Assembly (NCBI GenBank): GCA_001414345.1
Contig: LLCB01000050.1
Location: forward strand, 1-64,000
Reading direction: 5' to 3'
DNA from: Hymenoscyphus infarciens
Lineage: Eukaryota > Ascomycota > Leotiomycetes > Helotiales > Helotiaceae
Length of the DNA stretch: 64,000 nt
The notes beneath the pieces are model-generated. The model did not search any database. It was not told the origin of the DNA and saw only the letters and a program-made list of their open reading frames with translations. The position numbers and the translations under genes were made by a program. Positions 11,615 through 22,707 of the stretch are shown piece by piece (within the stretch, counting starts at the first letter, position 1; every line of letters begins with the position of its first letter).

Positions 11615-14136
11615 TTACTCCCTCTTTAAAAGAGCTCTCTATAACTAAGCGGCTTTATCCTCTTTTAATATAGGAGTATTAAGCTCTAGCTTACTATAAT
11701 CCTCCTTCTTAGCCTTATATACTGTTTTCTATAGTAGAAGGGCTTCTAGAGAACTAGCTATTTTTAGCTTCTCTAAATAGAACCTCTCTACTAGTTATAG
11801 CGTATATATTAGTTATTAAGCTAGATACTAATTAAGGTCTTTATTATAGCTTTTTTACTTAATTTAGTAATAGAGAGACTACTATCTTTTCTTACTAGCT
11901 AGTATTTCTTTAACCTTCTATTCCTCTTCTTTGTTTATAATAATTAGTAAGAGTAGTATAACTACCTGTTCTAGTAAGAGATTGTCTATAGTCTTATATA
12001 ACTTCTTAGAGGTAAAGATAGAGTAAACTTTAATAGAAGCTAGTAGTTATAATTAAAAAGTAGAACCTACTTCTTTAAGAATCTTAAAAAGGCTAGCTAT
12101 CTAGTAGTCTAGCTTTTAGCTTAGTTATTAAGTTACCTAGTCCTTTATTATAATAAAGACTATATCTCCTACTCTAAAATCGACGTCTTATTTATATTTA
12201 TTTACGTCTTATTCCTTCTTCTATTAAGCTTTTAATATATTTACTTAGCTAACGTCTAAAACCTTCTAGATTATCTTTATAACTATTATAGCCTCTTTTT
12301 ATAATAGCTATTCCTTTATATTAGCTAGTTCTAGTATTTACTAGTTAAACGAGGTTCTTAGTATATATCTCTTCTATAACTTAAAAGGTAATATTCTAAT
12401 AGTACTATAAAGTAGTACTAACTATATATAGTCTATTATTAAAAGGATCTTAGACTAATTAGTATAATAATAATTAATATATAGCTATAAGTACTAATTA
12501 AGGTATTGATTTATAATCTTAGTCTAGCTATCTATTTAAGCGTGGTTTATAGTTAAAAGTTAAAGCTAAATACTTAGGATTTAAGTAAACTCTTACTAGA
12601 ACGTAGTAATAAAGTAAGAGCTCTTATCTAATATTATACTTTCTAGAATCTTATAGTATTATAGAACGTGTTTAATATATAACCTTACTATCTATTTAGA
12701 AGTAATATTCTTATAGTAGGGTATTAAAATAGACTATTTAGATAAGTAGTCTATTACTATAAATATGTTATTATAACTATACTTATTAACTAGAAAGGAC
12801 TTAAAATCTATAGCTATATATTACTATATATATAGTAGTACTAGAAGTAAGTATAGATAGCTAGGTGTTTTATTTTAAGAAACGTCTACTCTTCTATAAT
12901 TATAATAGTTTTATATATATCTTATAATATTAGCTTTTATATTTTACTAAATATATCTTAAACGTAGAATCTAGTAGGTCTTATCCCTTTCTAGATAAGC
13001 TAAAAGTATCTAATTATAAGCCTTATAAATTAGGTCTATTCTTAGTATATCTATGTCTAGTACTACTAAGTAGTTTTAGTAAAGTAAAAGGCCTTCCTCT
13101 AAAGTATATAGGGAATTAGTATTAGTTTTAGCTTATACTTATATAGCTTAAAGTATTATAGTATCCTTATTTACTTAGTAGATTTATTCTAAAAGTATAA
13201 ATAATTCTTAGAAGTAGTTATTATTAACTAGAGCTAGTATAATTAAGCTTATTTTAACCCCTAGGTCTTTAAGCGCTTCTATATTAACTTATTCCTTTAT
13301 TAAGAGTATATAAGTCTAGTACTACTCTTTAAGTTCCTTCTATAAGTATATCTTATTTACTTTATAAGTTAAAGCATCTATCTTACTATTCTTATACCTT
13401 AAATAGAATATAATAATAAAATAGTACTTAGCTAAGGCTTTAGTCTACCTTACTTAATAGGTAGTAAGTTACTTAATAGTTATAAAGTACTTAAGCGTCT
13501 TATAATTAGTATAAATATAGATTTTTAAATAAGTGCTTTATAGTTCTAGTCTTTATTCTATAAGTAAGTATATAATAGTAAGTAGCTCTTTATTATATAT
13601 TTTGTAGTTATACTTAGCTAGAGATATAGTCTTACTAAAGTAGGCTATAAGGTACTATTCTCTATTAGCTTATTATTATTATAATACTCTAGTAATAATT
13701 CTATCTAAAGCGTTTATCTTAATTATAGTAGAGAGATTAGGAGAGTAGTAGTAGAGGATTAGTATAAAGGTAAGTACTACCTTTAGGTCTTTAAACGCTT
13801 CTTAGTACTTCTTATTAAAATTAAAAGGTATGTTATTCTATATTAGATATACTAAGAGCTTTATAATTATACTATAGTTTTAGATAAACCTTTAATAGAA
13901 GTTATAAAAACTAAGAAAGCTTTAAACGCCTTTTACTATCTTTAGAGCTTACTATTTCTATACTACTAAGACCTTTTTAGAGTCTACTTTAATACTATTA
14001 GTACTAATAATAAACCTAAGGTATTTTATCTTCTTAATATTAAACTTATACTTCTTAATATTAACTTATAACCTAGTATTCTTAAGATATTAAAGGACTT
14101 TTTATATATACTCTTTATATTTAAAAACGTTTAATA

Positions 14137-14172
14137 AGTAGATAAGGATATTATCTAAGTAGATAGAGTAGA
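14137..14172 (-). pseudogene. Reverse-transcriptase catalytic block, mutated
   Basis: Read on the minus strand, the frame gives an aromatic-x-Asp-Asn-Ile-Leu-Ile-Tyr block preceded by Phe-Tyr-Ser-Ile, matching the RT active-site region of Ty3/gypsy elements except that the second catalytic aspartate codon has become asparagine (GAT to AAT, a G-to-A change). This alone would abolish polymerisation. It fixes the coding strand of the element. Confidence 0.75.
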
Positions 14173-15660
14173 AGTTATCTAGATAGTTAAATAAGACGTT
14201 GTTTATATAGTACTAGTAAGTAGATAGGCTATTTATTAGACTAAATAGTAGGACTTTATACTTATATATTCTATAGTAGATATAAAAAGTAGTTAATTCC
14301 TTAGTATCTAGATCTATTTATATATAGTAGAAGGCTTACTAGATATTTAGCTTAGTAAAAATATAAGCTTAACTAATATATATAAGTGTTTTATTAATTA
14401 GAAGTAATAGATAGTAGTCTTTTTAAGTAAGATTATTAAGTTTTTAGAAGTTAATATAGAAACATAGCCTTTTATCTACTTTCTTTATAAATAAAATAAA
14501 AGTAGTAAAAGAGGACTAGCTATATTTAATAAACCCTTTATAGAGATTCTCTAAGATATATTCCTTTATAGCTAATAACTCTTCTATAAATATCTTATAT
14601 AAAGAGGAATATCTAAGAGTATTTAGACCTTTAAGATTAATCTTATAGTTATAGTATTAGTAAGGTAAGAGAGTATCTAAGATAGCCTTAGAAAATACCT
14701 CTTTAAAGTCCTAGTACTTATTAGAAAGAGCGATATTAGAGGCTATATCTAGTTCTTAATTAGCTATAATAGTATTAATTTTATATATACTTATAGTAAA
14801 CATCTTATTATTCTCTTAAAGTAAGTAATAATATATTCCTATAGCTAAAATAGCTAAAATATTAATAATAGAGTCTAACTTCTTTAAGATAAAGGGTTTC
14901 TAATAATATACTAGGGTAAGCACCTTCTTTATAACACCTTTAAGTTCTTTCTTTATAACCTAGTATTTTATCTATATTAAGGACTTATAGCCTTCTCTAC
15001 TACGTATAGTTAAGGTATAACTAGCTAAGGTTATAGTATTAATTTTAAGGTAATCTATAAGCTCTAAGAGCCTTCTACTTTATTAACGCTATTTATCTAT
15101 TTCTATAGCTTAGTTATAAGTATTAGCTTTATCTTAGTAAGAGAGTATAGAGTCTTTTAGTTATATAGTATCTTAAGAGAGAGAAGTTAGCTATTAAGTA
15201 GAGAAGTAAGGCTTAAAGTTATTAGGCTAGAGTAGTTTCTAATAAGTTATATTAATATTAATATAAAAGTACTTAAAGAACCTCTAGCTAAGGATAATAT
15301 TATATAGACTTAAGTCTAAAAAGATAAATAATATATTAAAGAATTTATAGTTATTTAAAATATAATTTAAAAAGAGATAGTATATAACTTTACCTCTAAT
15401 TTCTTTATTATATTTATAAATCTTAATAAGAGTAAGAAGTCTTTTAGTCTTTAAACTATAAAACTTTATAAGGTTATAACTAAGTTATATATTTATAAAA
15501 GAAAAGGTATTTATTCTAAGGTTACTAAAAGTAGTAGTTTATATACTAAATCTATTAATAGTTATTATACTAGGTAAAGTAAACACTTTTCTATTAATTA
15601 ATAACTATAGATTAATCTTAGAGAGATTAATCCTATATTTACTTAAGAAGGAGTCTTCTC

Positions 15661-15888
15661 TTAGACTTCTTTATTTCTTAACTCTAAGCTAGTATCTTTT
15701 CCTTTAATCTCTTTAAGATTAACCTTATATATTCTTAGCTTTAGATAATCTTTAACGTAATAACTAGGCTTACTATAGTTAAAGTACTTATTTAATAGTC
15801 CTAGAGTTAAGTAGTTATTTATAGTAGAGGTATTAAGGCGTCTAAGAGAGATAAAAGGGGCTATAGAGGAAGAAGAGCTAGTAGGCAT
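15661..15888 (-). pseudogene. Gag remnant with a broken CCHC zinc knuckle
   Basis: A 75-codon open stretch on the minus strand. Residues 35-48 keep the spacing of a retrotransposon CCHC knuckle, but all metal ligands are altered: Cys to Tyr, His to Tyr, and a conserved Gly to Ser, each explained by a G-to-A or C-to-T transition. It is a mutated gag fragment, not a host gene. Confidence 0.75.
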
Positions 15889-17032
15889 AGGAGTAGGCGT
15901 ATATAGGTTTAGAGTAGAAGGAAAGTTTATTACTTATACTCTTTAAAAAGCGAGATTTTAAAGGTTACTATTAATACTACTTATAAGATTATAAAAGGAG
16001 TTTATATCTCTCTTAACTTAGAACTTAGTAATAATAAGAGATTAGTATAGTATAGAGGTTAACTTATTCTATAAGTCTTCTACTTAGTCTTATAGAAGAA
16101 CTTTAGCTTTATCTATAAGTTATTAGAACTTAGTATAGAAGTTATAGAAAGTTTCTATCTTTAATATAATAAGGTCTTAGTATTAGATATAAGCTTCTTA
16201 GTATAAGTAAAGGCTAATAGTAATATTTTAGAGATAAGTTAATATCTTTTTATAGCTATAGAACTAGTTAATAGTATTAAACTTATATCTTAGGTAAATA
16301 TAGTTTTAAGCTCTTTTAAAAGTATAGTAGTAAATTAAATTTATTCTTACTTTCTTAGACTTAAAGTAGTTAGTATTAATAAATAACTTTATTATAATTT
16401 TAGTTTCCTAAGTTATATAAGTAAATTCGTCTTTTATAGTAAATTAATAAGGATTAGCTATCTTACTTATCTTCTTAGATAATAGAACTATAAAAGAAGA
16501 ACGAGTTATATTAAGAGTTTATAACTAAATAGAGGTATATTAATAAGAAGTACTAGCTATATTTAAAGTATTTACTTTAAGTTTATAAACTTTACTTATT
16601 AATAAGGTTATTATCTTAAGAATTTATTATAAAGTAGAGTTAAGTAGAAGTGATTTAGAGATCTTATACTATAAGGAACTAGTAGTTGCCTTAATAGGAG
16701 AAGGTAGTAGTAGTATAGTAATAGCTAGTATATATATTTTTTTAGGTTAAGTTCTTAAGCTAGATTAAGATATAATGTTAATAGAAGAGGGAAGAGGGAT
16801 TAGCTCTACTAACTTTAAAGTAGAGTAGAATAGTTCTTAGGTTAATAGGTTACTTTTAAAAGACTCGACGTAGCTAATAGAAGAACGTTAGACCTTACTA
16901 CTTAACGTAAATAGGTTAAGCTTTATAGAAGAGGATAGTAAATTTAGTAGATTTAATATAAGTAAATATATATATTATTATTAGGATATTAGTAAAAGCC
17001 TTCTTAGGTAAAGAGAGAGAGTTTAGTTTTAG

Positions 17033-17223
17033 TATAATAGCTCTCTATAAATATATAAAAAGAGTACTTATAGAATAGTATCTAATATTAAGGAAAACTA
17101 AACTAAAGAGAAAAGCGAAGAGTATAAGCACTCTAGCTTTATTTATATATATTAAGTAAAGCCTTAGCAAAGCCTCGGGCTAACCTGGTTATATAAGTGA
17201 CGTATATAACTAAGACTATTATA
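17033..17223 (-). repeat. LTR of the gypsy element (upstream, 5' LTR)
   Basis: 191-bp partner of 11424-11614, immediately followed by the target duplication cttat at 17224-17228. Confidence 0.92.
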
Positions 17224-17856
17224 CTTATTATTATTAGACCTTAGTAGTATCTAATCTATTATATATAAATACTTCTACTTAGAATAAGAGAAAGCTAATT
17301 TAGTCTTTTCTTCTATATTAGTACCTAGTCTTTATATATATTATTCTACTAAATATACTTCTATATATCTCTTTAATAGTTCTATATATTTCATATTATT
17401 ATACTAACTTCTAGTACTAGAGATCTTAAAGCTAACTTACTATTTAACTTATAATACTAAGTCTAATATACTCTCTAAGTTCTAGAAGTATACGATTATA
17501 TAACTAGTCTTCTATCTCTTTATATATAACCTAGCTCTAAAAAACTATAATAGATTTAAAAAGTAAGCGAAAAATTAAGCGATTAAGTAAGATTTTACTT
17601 TATAAGATATCTTTTATATAGATAGAGTATCTAAGTAGATAGATAAGTAGATAAATAGAAATATATAAATATAATAAAACTATATTTACTTCTAGTATCT
17701 CTACTATAGCTAGTACTAAGTATACTAGCTAGTATTTTTATTATAACTAGTTTTATAATAGTATATTTAAGACTTAGGTATATTAGAAGAACTAGATATA
17801 TTAAGTATATTAGAAGATTTCTATAAAATACTAAGAGATAATTTAAATAATTTAAT

Positions 17857-18180
17857 TTAATTTTACTTTTATAAATAGACGGTTTTCTTTAAATAGTAAT
17901 TAAATTTATAAAAAAGAAATTCAAAATATATAAAAAATAAGAGTTATAAACTAAAATTAAAACTCGATAATAGAACTTTTATTTTTATATATATAGCTTT
18001 ATAAATTAAGAACGACACGAACTAAATAGATCTAGACTTACTCTCTATTAGTAAATTATATCAGGTTTAGTTACTAGTATTACTAGTATTACTACTATAG
18101 TATCTATCTAGCGGAAGTGAAGCTTTAGTAAAATAATCTCTTATTTCTTTAGTTTACTATATAACTTATATAATTTAATA
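17857..18180. repeat. AT-rich duplicated segment, copy 1 (empty site)
   Basis: Aligns over about 300 bp with 19020-19135 plus 19886-20070. Shared landmarks are the actcgataatagaa junction, the cgaactaaatag stretch and the tagttactagtattactag run. This copy lacks the 750-bp insertion found in copy 2, so it serves as its empty site near 17955. Confidence 0.75.
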
Positions 18181-19135
18181 GAACGCGGTTCTAATCTTAT
18201 ATTTCTAGCTCTAATATAACTAAATAAGTAAATTATTATCTTATTCTTTAAACTCTACTAAAGTAAATAATTTCCTAGAAATTTAATAAAACTTTAACTT
18301 TTAATCTTATATTTAAAAAGCTCTACTAAAGAAATAATTGTTTTAGTATAAGTTAGCTTATTTATAATATAAGTATATAGACTAAGTTTTCTCTATCTAC
18401 TTCTACTACTACTTTTATATACTTTTATTCTTCTTTTTACTTACTTCTAGTACTAAAAGTCTACTAAGAGAGCTTTAAAAGCTACTAAAAAAGCTTTTAA
18501 TAAGAAGTAATCCTTCTAGAAGTATACGCGCTATATATACTAACTTCTATATATATATAAGTATATAAAGAGCTGCTTACTTATAGCTAAGATAGATTAG
18601 TTATTTAAGAATATATTAGTAATAGTAAACGTTTCTAAGTTTATACTATTATATCTAGACTATTCTCTATACTTAGAGTTTAATCTCTTAGTACTATTAT
18701 AATACTCTTAAACTAGCTTAGTAGTATTATAGTTTAAAGCTACTTAGATTTTAGTCTAAAACTACTCTAAATAAGAGTAGTTTCTAACTAGACTACTAAA
18801 CACGTCTATACGTAGAGTATAAGAATAACTAAAGAGATACTAACTTTTATAAAATTAGTATTAAGTATTACTATTATAAGAATATAAATTAAAAACTTCT
18901 CTCTTTCTCTCTCTTTAAAAGAGTTAGTATTAATAATCTAAACCTTTCTATATATAGAATATTTTATAATTATAGTTAGTACTAAGACTCGCTTAATTTA
19001 AAGAATTTAATTTAATTTTATAACTCGACGCTTTTTTTATAATAGTAAATAGATTTATAATTTTTCCTTTTTTTTTAAAAAAAAAAACGAGATTCGTAAG
19101 CTAAAATTCAAAAGAATTAAATTTAATTCGATAAT

Positions 19136-19885
19136 TATAGTATTCTAAATCTATAAAAGTCTAAAAACGACGTAATTATAAATAGTAAATTATAAATCGT
19201 AAAATATTACTTTCTATAAGTAAAAAAGAGAATAATTAAATTCTCTCTCTTTTTTTCTTCTCTCTCTCTTTATATTAATACTAGATAGTTTATACTATAG
19301 TAACTAGCTAAATAAAGAATAGAGAGAGATAATAAGTAATATTTATATAGTAGTAATATCGCTTCTATTATCTTCTTACTATTATATCTTTACTATCTAT
19401 TATCTAACTCTTATATTATCTTCTTTTTATTATTTCTAGAGAAATAAGAGAGAAGAAAGAGAAAGAAGAGAAGAGAGAAAGAGTAGAGAGAATCTTTACT
19501 TTAAACTTCTCTTATCTACGCTAGGAAAAACCTTTCTCTAGAATATTTACTTACTCTCTTACTTTACTCTTATTCTTCTCTTACTCTCTTCTTTACTTAC
19601 TCTCTTCTCTTATACTCTCTTCTCTTATACTCTCTTCTCTTATACTCTCTTCTCTTATACTCTCTTCTCTTATACTCTCTTCTCTTATACTCTCTTAGTA
19701 TATATAATATATAGAAGAATAGAATAAGAGAGTAAGAGAGTAAGAGAGTAAGTAGAGAGTATAATATAATTCACGATTAGCTATAGCTTCTTAGCTATAA
19801 ATACTTAACTTTTGCGATTTACGATTTACGATTTATAATTTACGATTTAGTCGTTTTTAGACTTTTATACTTTTAGAACGCTCTA
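19136..19885. mobile_element. TIR element, ~750 bp
   Basis: Imperfect inverted ends of about 38 bp: from 19138 rightward, and from 19885 leftward, both contain tataaaagtctaaaaacgac. The outermost bases are tagtattc on the left and, in reverse complement, tagagcgttc on the right. A direct repeat ataat sits at 19131-19135 and 19886-19890, and the paralogous segment near 17955 shows a single ataat. The true duplication may be longer but blurred by mutation. The interior holds a 15-bp minisatellite and no gene. The termini are hAT-like, but the class is unproven. Confidence 0.65.
19604..19697. repeat. 15-bp tandem repeat (tctcttatactctct)n
   Basis: About six near-perfect copies inside the 19136-19885 element. 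They are flanked by looser ctctt-rich sequence and followed by a purine-rich, roughly complementary stretch at 19715-19760. Confidence 0.9.
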
Positions 19886-20152
19886 ATAATAGAAGTTTTA
19901 TTTTTACTTTTATTTTTATATATAGAGATTTATAAATCGAGAGAGACGCGAACTAAATAGCTCTAGACTTACTCTTAATTAGTAAATTAGATTAGATCGA
20001 GTTTAGTTACTAGTATTACTAGTATTAGTAGCTAGCGAGTAAAGCTAATATTCTTTAATAATATAAACTCTTACTTATACTATATATACTATCTTTCTAA
20101 TATATATCTCTATATAAATAAGTAGATAAATTACAAAAGATAGAAAAAGTAA

Positions 20153-21693
20153 GAGCCTATTTAGCTCGTTTATATCTAGGATATATACTACTAAAAAATA
20201 AGAGGTAATATATATATATTTATATATTAATTATATATATATACTAGTATTTAGTATATATATTTAAAAGTAATATAAATCTCTTATTTAACCTCGTATA
20301 TCTTAGTATATATATAAAAAGAATATATACTACTAAAAAAAGATTTAGATCTCTAGAGATATAAATCTTTAAAAGTTTCTATATATATATATTTTCTTAC
20401 TACTATTAAGCGTACCTAGTACTACTTACTAAGAATATATACTAATATATATACTACGAGCTAAATAATTACTTAATATATCAAGATATAATTAATAATA
20501 TATACTAACTTATATAAGGTTTGTTATAAGAAGGACACGTGACTATACTAGTAGACCTATATATATTCCTAGCTTCTATTAGCTTTTACTTTTCAGACGT
20601 TTATTACTATACTATATAAGAGATTACTTTTATATATTTCACTAAACCTAGTTATAAGTTCTCTAATCTATAATCTATTACTTATACTATAAAATAGTAA
20701 TACTCTAAAATCTAGTAACTTCTCTAAATTAACCGCGTCTACTAAAATCGCTTTCTACTAAACTATATTATAACTAATATCTCTCTCTCTCTCTCTTATC
20801 TACTTCTTAATCTTATAATTCGAATACTTAATTAGAATCTAGCTATTAGTATATACGCTATCTAGTAATAAGTATAACTATTTCCTAGATCTTTAGTAAA
20901 TTAGTAAGAAAGACGAAGAACACTTCTCTTACGCTCTTTCTACTTTATATATATACCGTCTTTAATCTCTTAATATATATACTCTCTTTAATCTTTCAAG
21001 TAACCTCTTTTTAAACTCTTTTATTCGAGTTCTTAATCCTCTTTATAGCTCTGTCTACTTACGTCTCTACTCTGATATTAACCTCTAAGACTCGGTTTTA
21101 TCTCCTCTTCTCTCTCGTTAGTATTTCTTACGTTGTTATAGTAATAGCTATCTCGATAACCTTACTAATAACCTCGCTATCTACTTCTCGATAACTTTAT
21201 ACGCCTGCCGACTATACGTCTATCGACTATACGTCTATATCTTACTAAATTCTTACTCTTTATAATAATATATCTCTCTTAAAAGAAACACTATTATATA
21301 ACGCTAGCTAGAGTATACGACCTCTAAAGCTAGCTATAACTTAGAAGAAGCTTACTTAAGAACTAGAAGACGAGTTATAGTCTTATTTATTTCTTTCTTT
21401 TATTTCTTTCTTTTTAGATCTTTGAAGCTAATCTTTCTTTTAGACAGATATATTATAAGAAGGATATATAACTATACTAGTAGACCTATATATATTCCTA
21501 GCTTCTACTAGCCTTTACTCTTTAGACGTTTATTACTATACTATATAAGAGATTACTTTTATGTATTTTACTAAACTTAGCTATAAGTTCTCTAATCTAT
21601 AATCTATCACTTATACTATAAGGTTCCTATTTAGAATATCTCGTTAGATATCTATATATATATTTAAATAATTTATACGAGCTAAATAAGCTC
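20153..21693 (+). mobile_element. TWA-flanked TIR element (Harbinger-like) with nested LTR element
   Basis: Ends gagcctatttagctcg ... cgagctaaataagctc with taa at 20150-20152 and 21694-21696. A nested LTR element (20522-21620) plus its 5-bp target duplication accounts for 1104 bp; without it the host element is 437 bp, exactly the length of the 36304-36740 copy. A 3-bp TWA duplication and these termini fit PIF/Harbinger-type MITEs. There is no transposase frame. Confidence 0.82.
20522..21620. mobile_element. Miniature LTR retroelement (TRIM-like), 1099 bp
   Basis: Two 170-bp direct repeats at 20522-20691 and 21451-21620. The first begins tgttataagaagg, the second tattataagaagg, and both end cttatactata. 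A 5-bp target duplication aggtt occurs at 20517-20521 and 21621-21625. Only 759 bp lie between the LTRs and no frame of note is seen, so it fits a terminal-repeat retrotransposon in miniature that would depend on a partner element. It interrupts the TIR element 20153-21693. Differences between the LTRs are largely transitions. Confidence 0.85.
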
Positions 21694-22240
21694 TAAAGTA
21701 AAACAAAATAAAACAAAATAAAACAAAATAAGTAAGAGTATTATAAATAAATAAAATTAAAAATAAGATAAATAAAGAAAATAATAATAACTAGCTTATA
21801 AGAGTAAAAAGTAGAATAATAGTCTAAGCTTCTAAGCTAAGCTAAGCTAATTAACGAAATCCTCTCTATCTCTACTAAAAGAAAAAGATAGTAAATTATA
21901 TTATATATAAATCTTCTTATTAAAATCGATAAAGCTAATAGAGATTCTTTAATAACGTAACTGCTTACTTATATTATATTATACTATCTTCGTAAAATAT
22001 ATATATAGATAAGTAGATAAAGTTACGAAAGACAGGAAAGTCAAGTAAAGCAAAGCAAAAGCGCAAAGCAAAACAAAGCAAGTAGGAGTATAGTATTATA
22101 GATAGATGGATAGATAGATAGGAGTATAATTAGCTAGCAAAAAGTACAGTGACAGTCCAAGCCTCCAAGCCAAGCCAATCAACAAAGTCCCATCCATCCC
22201 TCCCAAAAGAAAAAGATGGTGAATTACACATAAATCTTTA

Positions 22241-22707
22241 CCACTCTGGTCAAAACCCCGTGCGTGCGTTCTTGATATCGTTCATCCTCAAACTGAGCCT
22301 CCCACCACCATATTTTATGAACAAAAATCATGCCATACGTCATGGCCTCAACTCGAGAGACTATGATTGGAAGAAGCAAGGTATCCACCCCCCCCCCCAA
22401 ACCTATGCGCATATCATAGCATCAAGCCCTCGAACTATGTATGATTCAGCGAAACAATATATCCCGTCCCCCCAAAACCCGAAAAAGAATGCCATCCCCA
22501 CCATCATGAAATCCCAGAAATCCCATATATCATGATACATGAAAGTAAACCCCTCCCATCCCCCCCCCCCATAAAACTCCAGAATTCCCAGACAGGTCCC
22601 TCGTCATTCCCATGATTTCGCCGTGTGAAAAGAGAAAAGAAAAGACCCATATCCACATCCCATCAATCATATCCCATGCCATTTTAAAACTCCCCGCCCA
22701 ATCTCAA
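22241..22707. other. 3' flank of the bHLH gene
   Basis: Normal-composition, C-rich sequence on the plus strand (G-rich on the gene's strand) with two runs of nine or more C near 22389 and 22562. It probably contains the 3' UTR of the minus-strand gene. The 128-codon plus-strand frame at 22149-22535 straddles the duplication and lacks protein character. Confidence 0.6.

Larger units (their letters stand above)
11424..17223 (-). mobile_element. Complete Ty3/gypsy-type LTR retrotransposon, RIP-inactivated
   Basis: 5800 bp with two 191-bp LTRs (11424-11614 and 17033-17223), each beginning tataatag and ending ctattata, and a 5-bp target duplication cttat at 11419-11423 and 17224-17228. Coding sense is the minus strand: a gag-type zinc knuckle lies at 15745-15786 and the reverse-transcriptase active-site block at about 14137-14172, so gag precedes pol. 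The order of RT before the remaining ~2.5 kb (RNase H and integrase expected) and the spelling of the RT block favour Ty3/gypsy over Ty1/copia. No long frame survives; stops are everywhere. The element inserted into an older repeat whose empty copy is near 37076-37110. Confidence 0.92.
19020..20070. repeat. AT-rich duplicated segment, copy 2 (occupied)
   Basis: Second copy of the 17857-18180 segment, interrupted at 19136-19885 by an inverted-repeat element. Left part 19020-19135, right part 19886-20070. Confidence 0.72.
9372..22050. other. AT-rich, RIP-like mobile-element island
   Basis: Almost the whole stretch is A/T with runs of TA-rich text, no long frames, and transposon genes whose codons have been turned into stops and missense by C-to-T / G-to-A change. 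It holds the separately listed elements. The parts 9372-9598, 10745-11423 and 17224-17850 hold no recognisable gene; the last is the right flank of the gypsy insertion and belongs to an older repeat that recurs at 36945-37300. The right boundary, near 22050, is sharp. Confidence 0.9.
20041..22240. repeat. Tandem duplication of ~340 bp bordering the island
   Basis: Unit 1 is 20041-20152 plus 21694-21924 (split by the TIR element); unit 2 is 21925-22240. Matching landmarks are gctaatattctttaata versus gctaatagagattctttaata, the taagtagataaa stretch, the (aaaacaaaat)n versus (aaagcaaagc)n run, and aaaagaaaaagatagtaaatta versus aaaagaaaaagatggtgaatta (each at most partly identical). Unit 1 is heavily T/A-shifted, while the right half of unit 2 has normal composition and merges with the 3' flank of the bHLH gene. 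Confidence 0.75.

Noticed and set aside
22149..22535. 128-codon plus-strand frame next to the bHLH gene
   Set aside because: It straddles the tandem duplication boundary and the C-rich 3' flank; its composition reflects C-runs, not coding.
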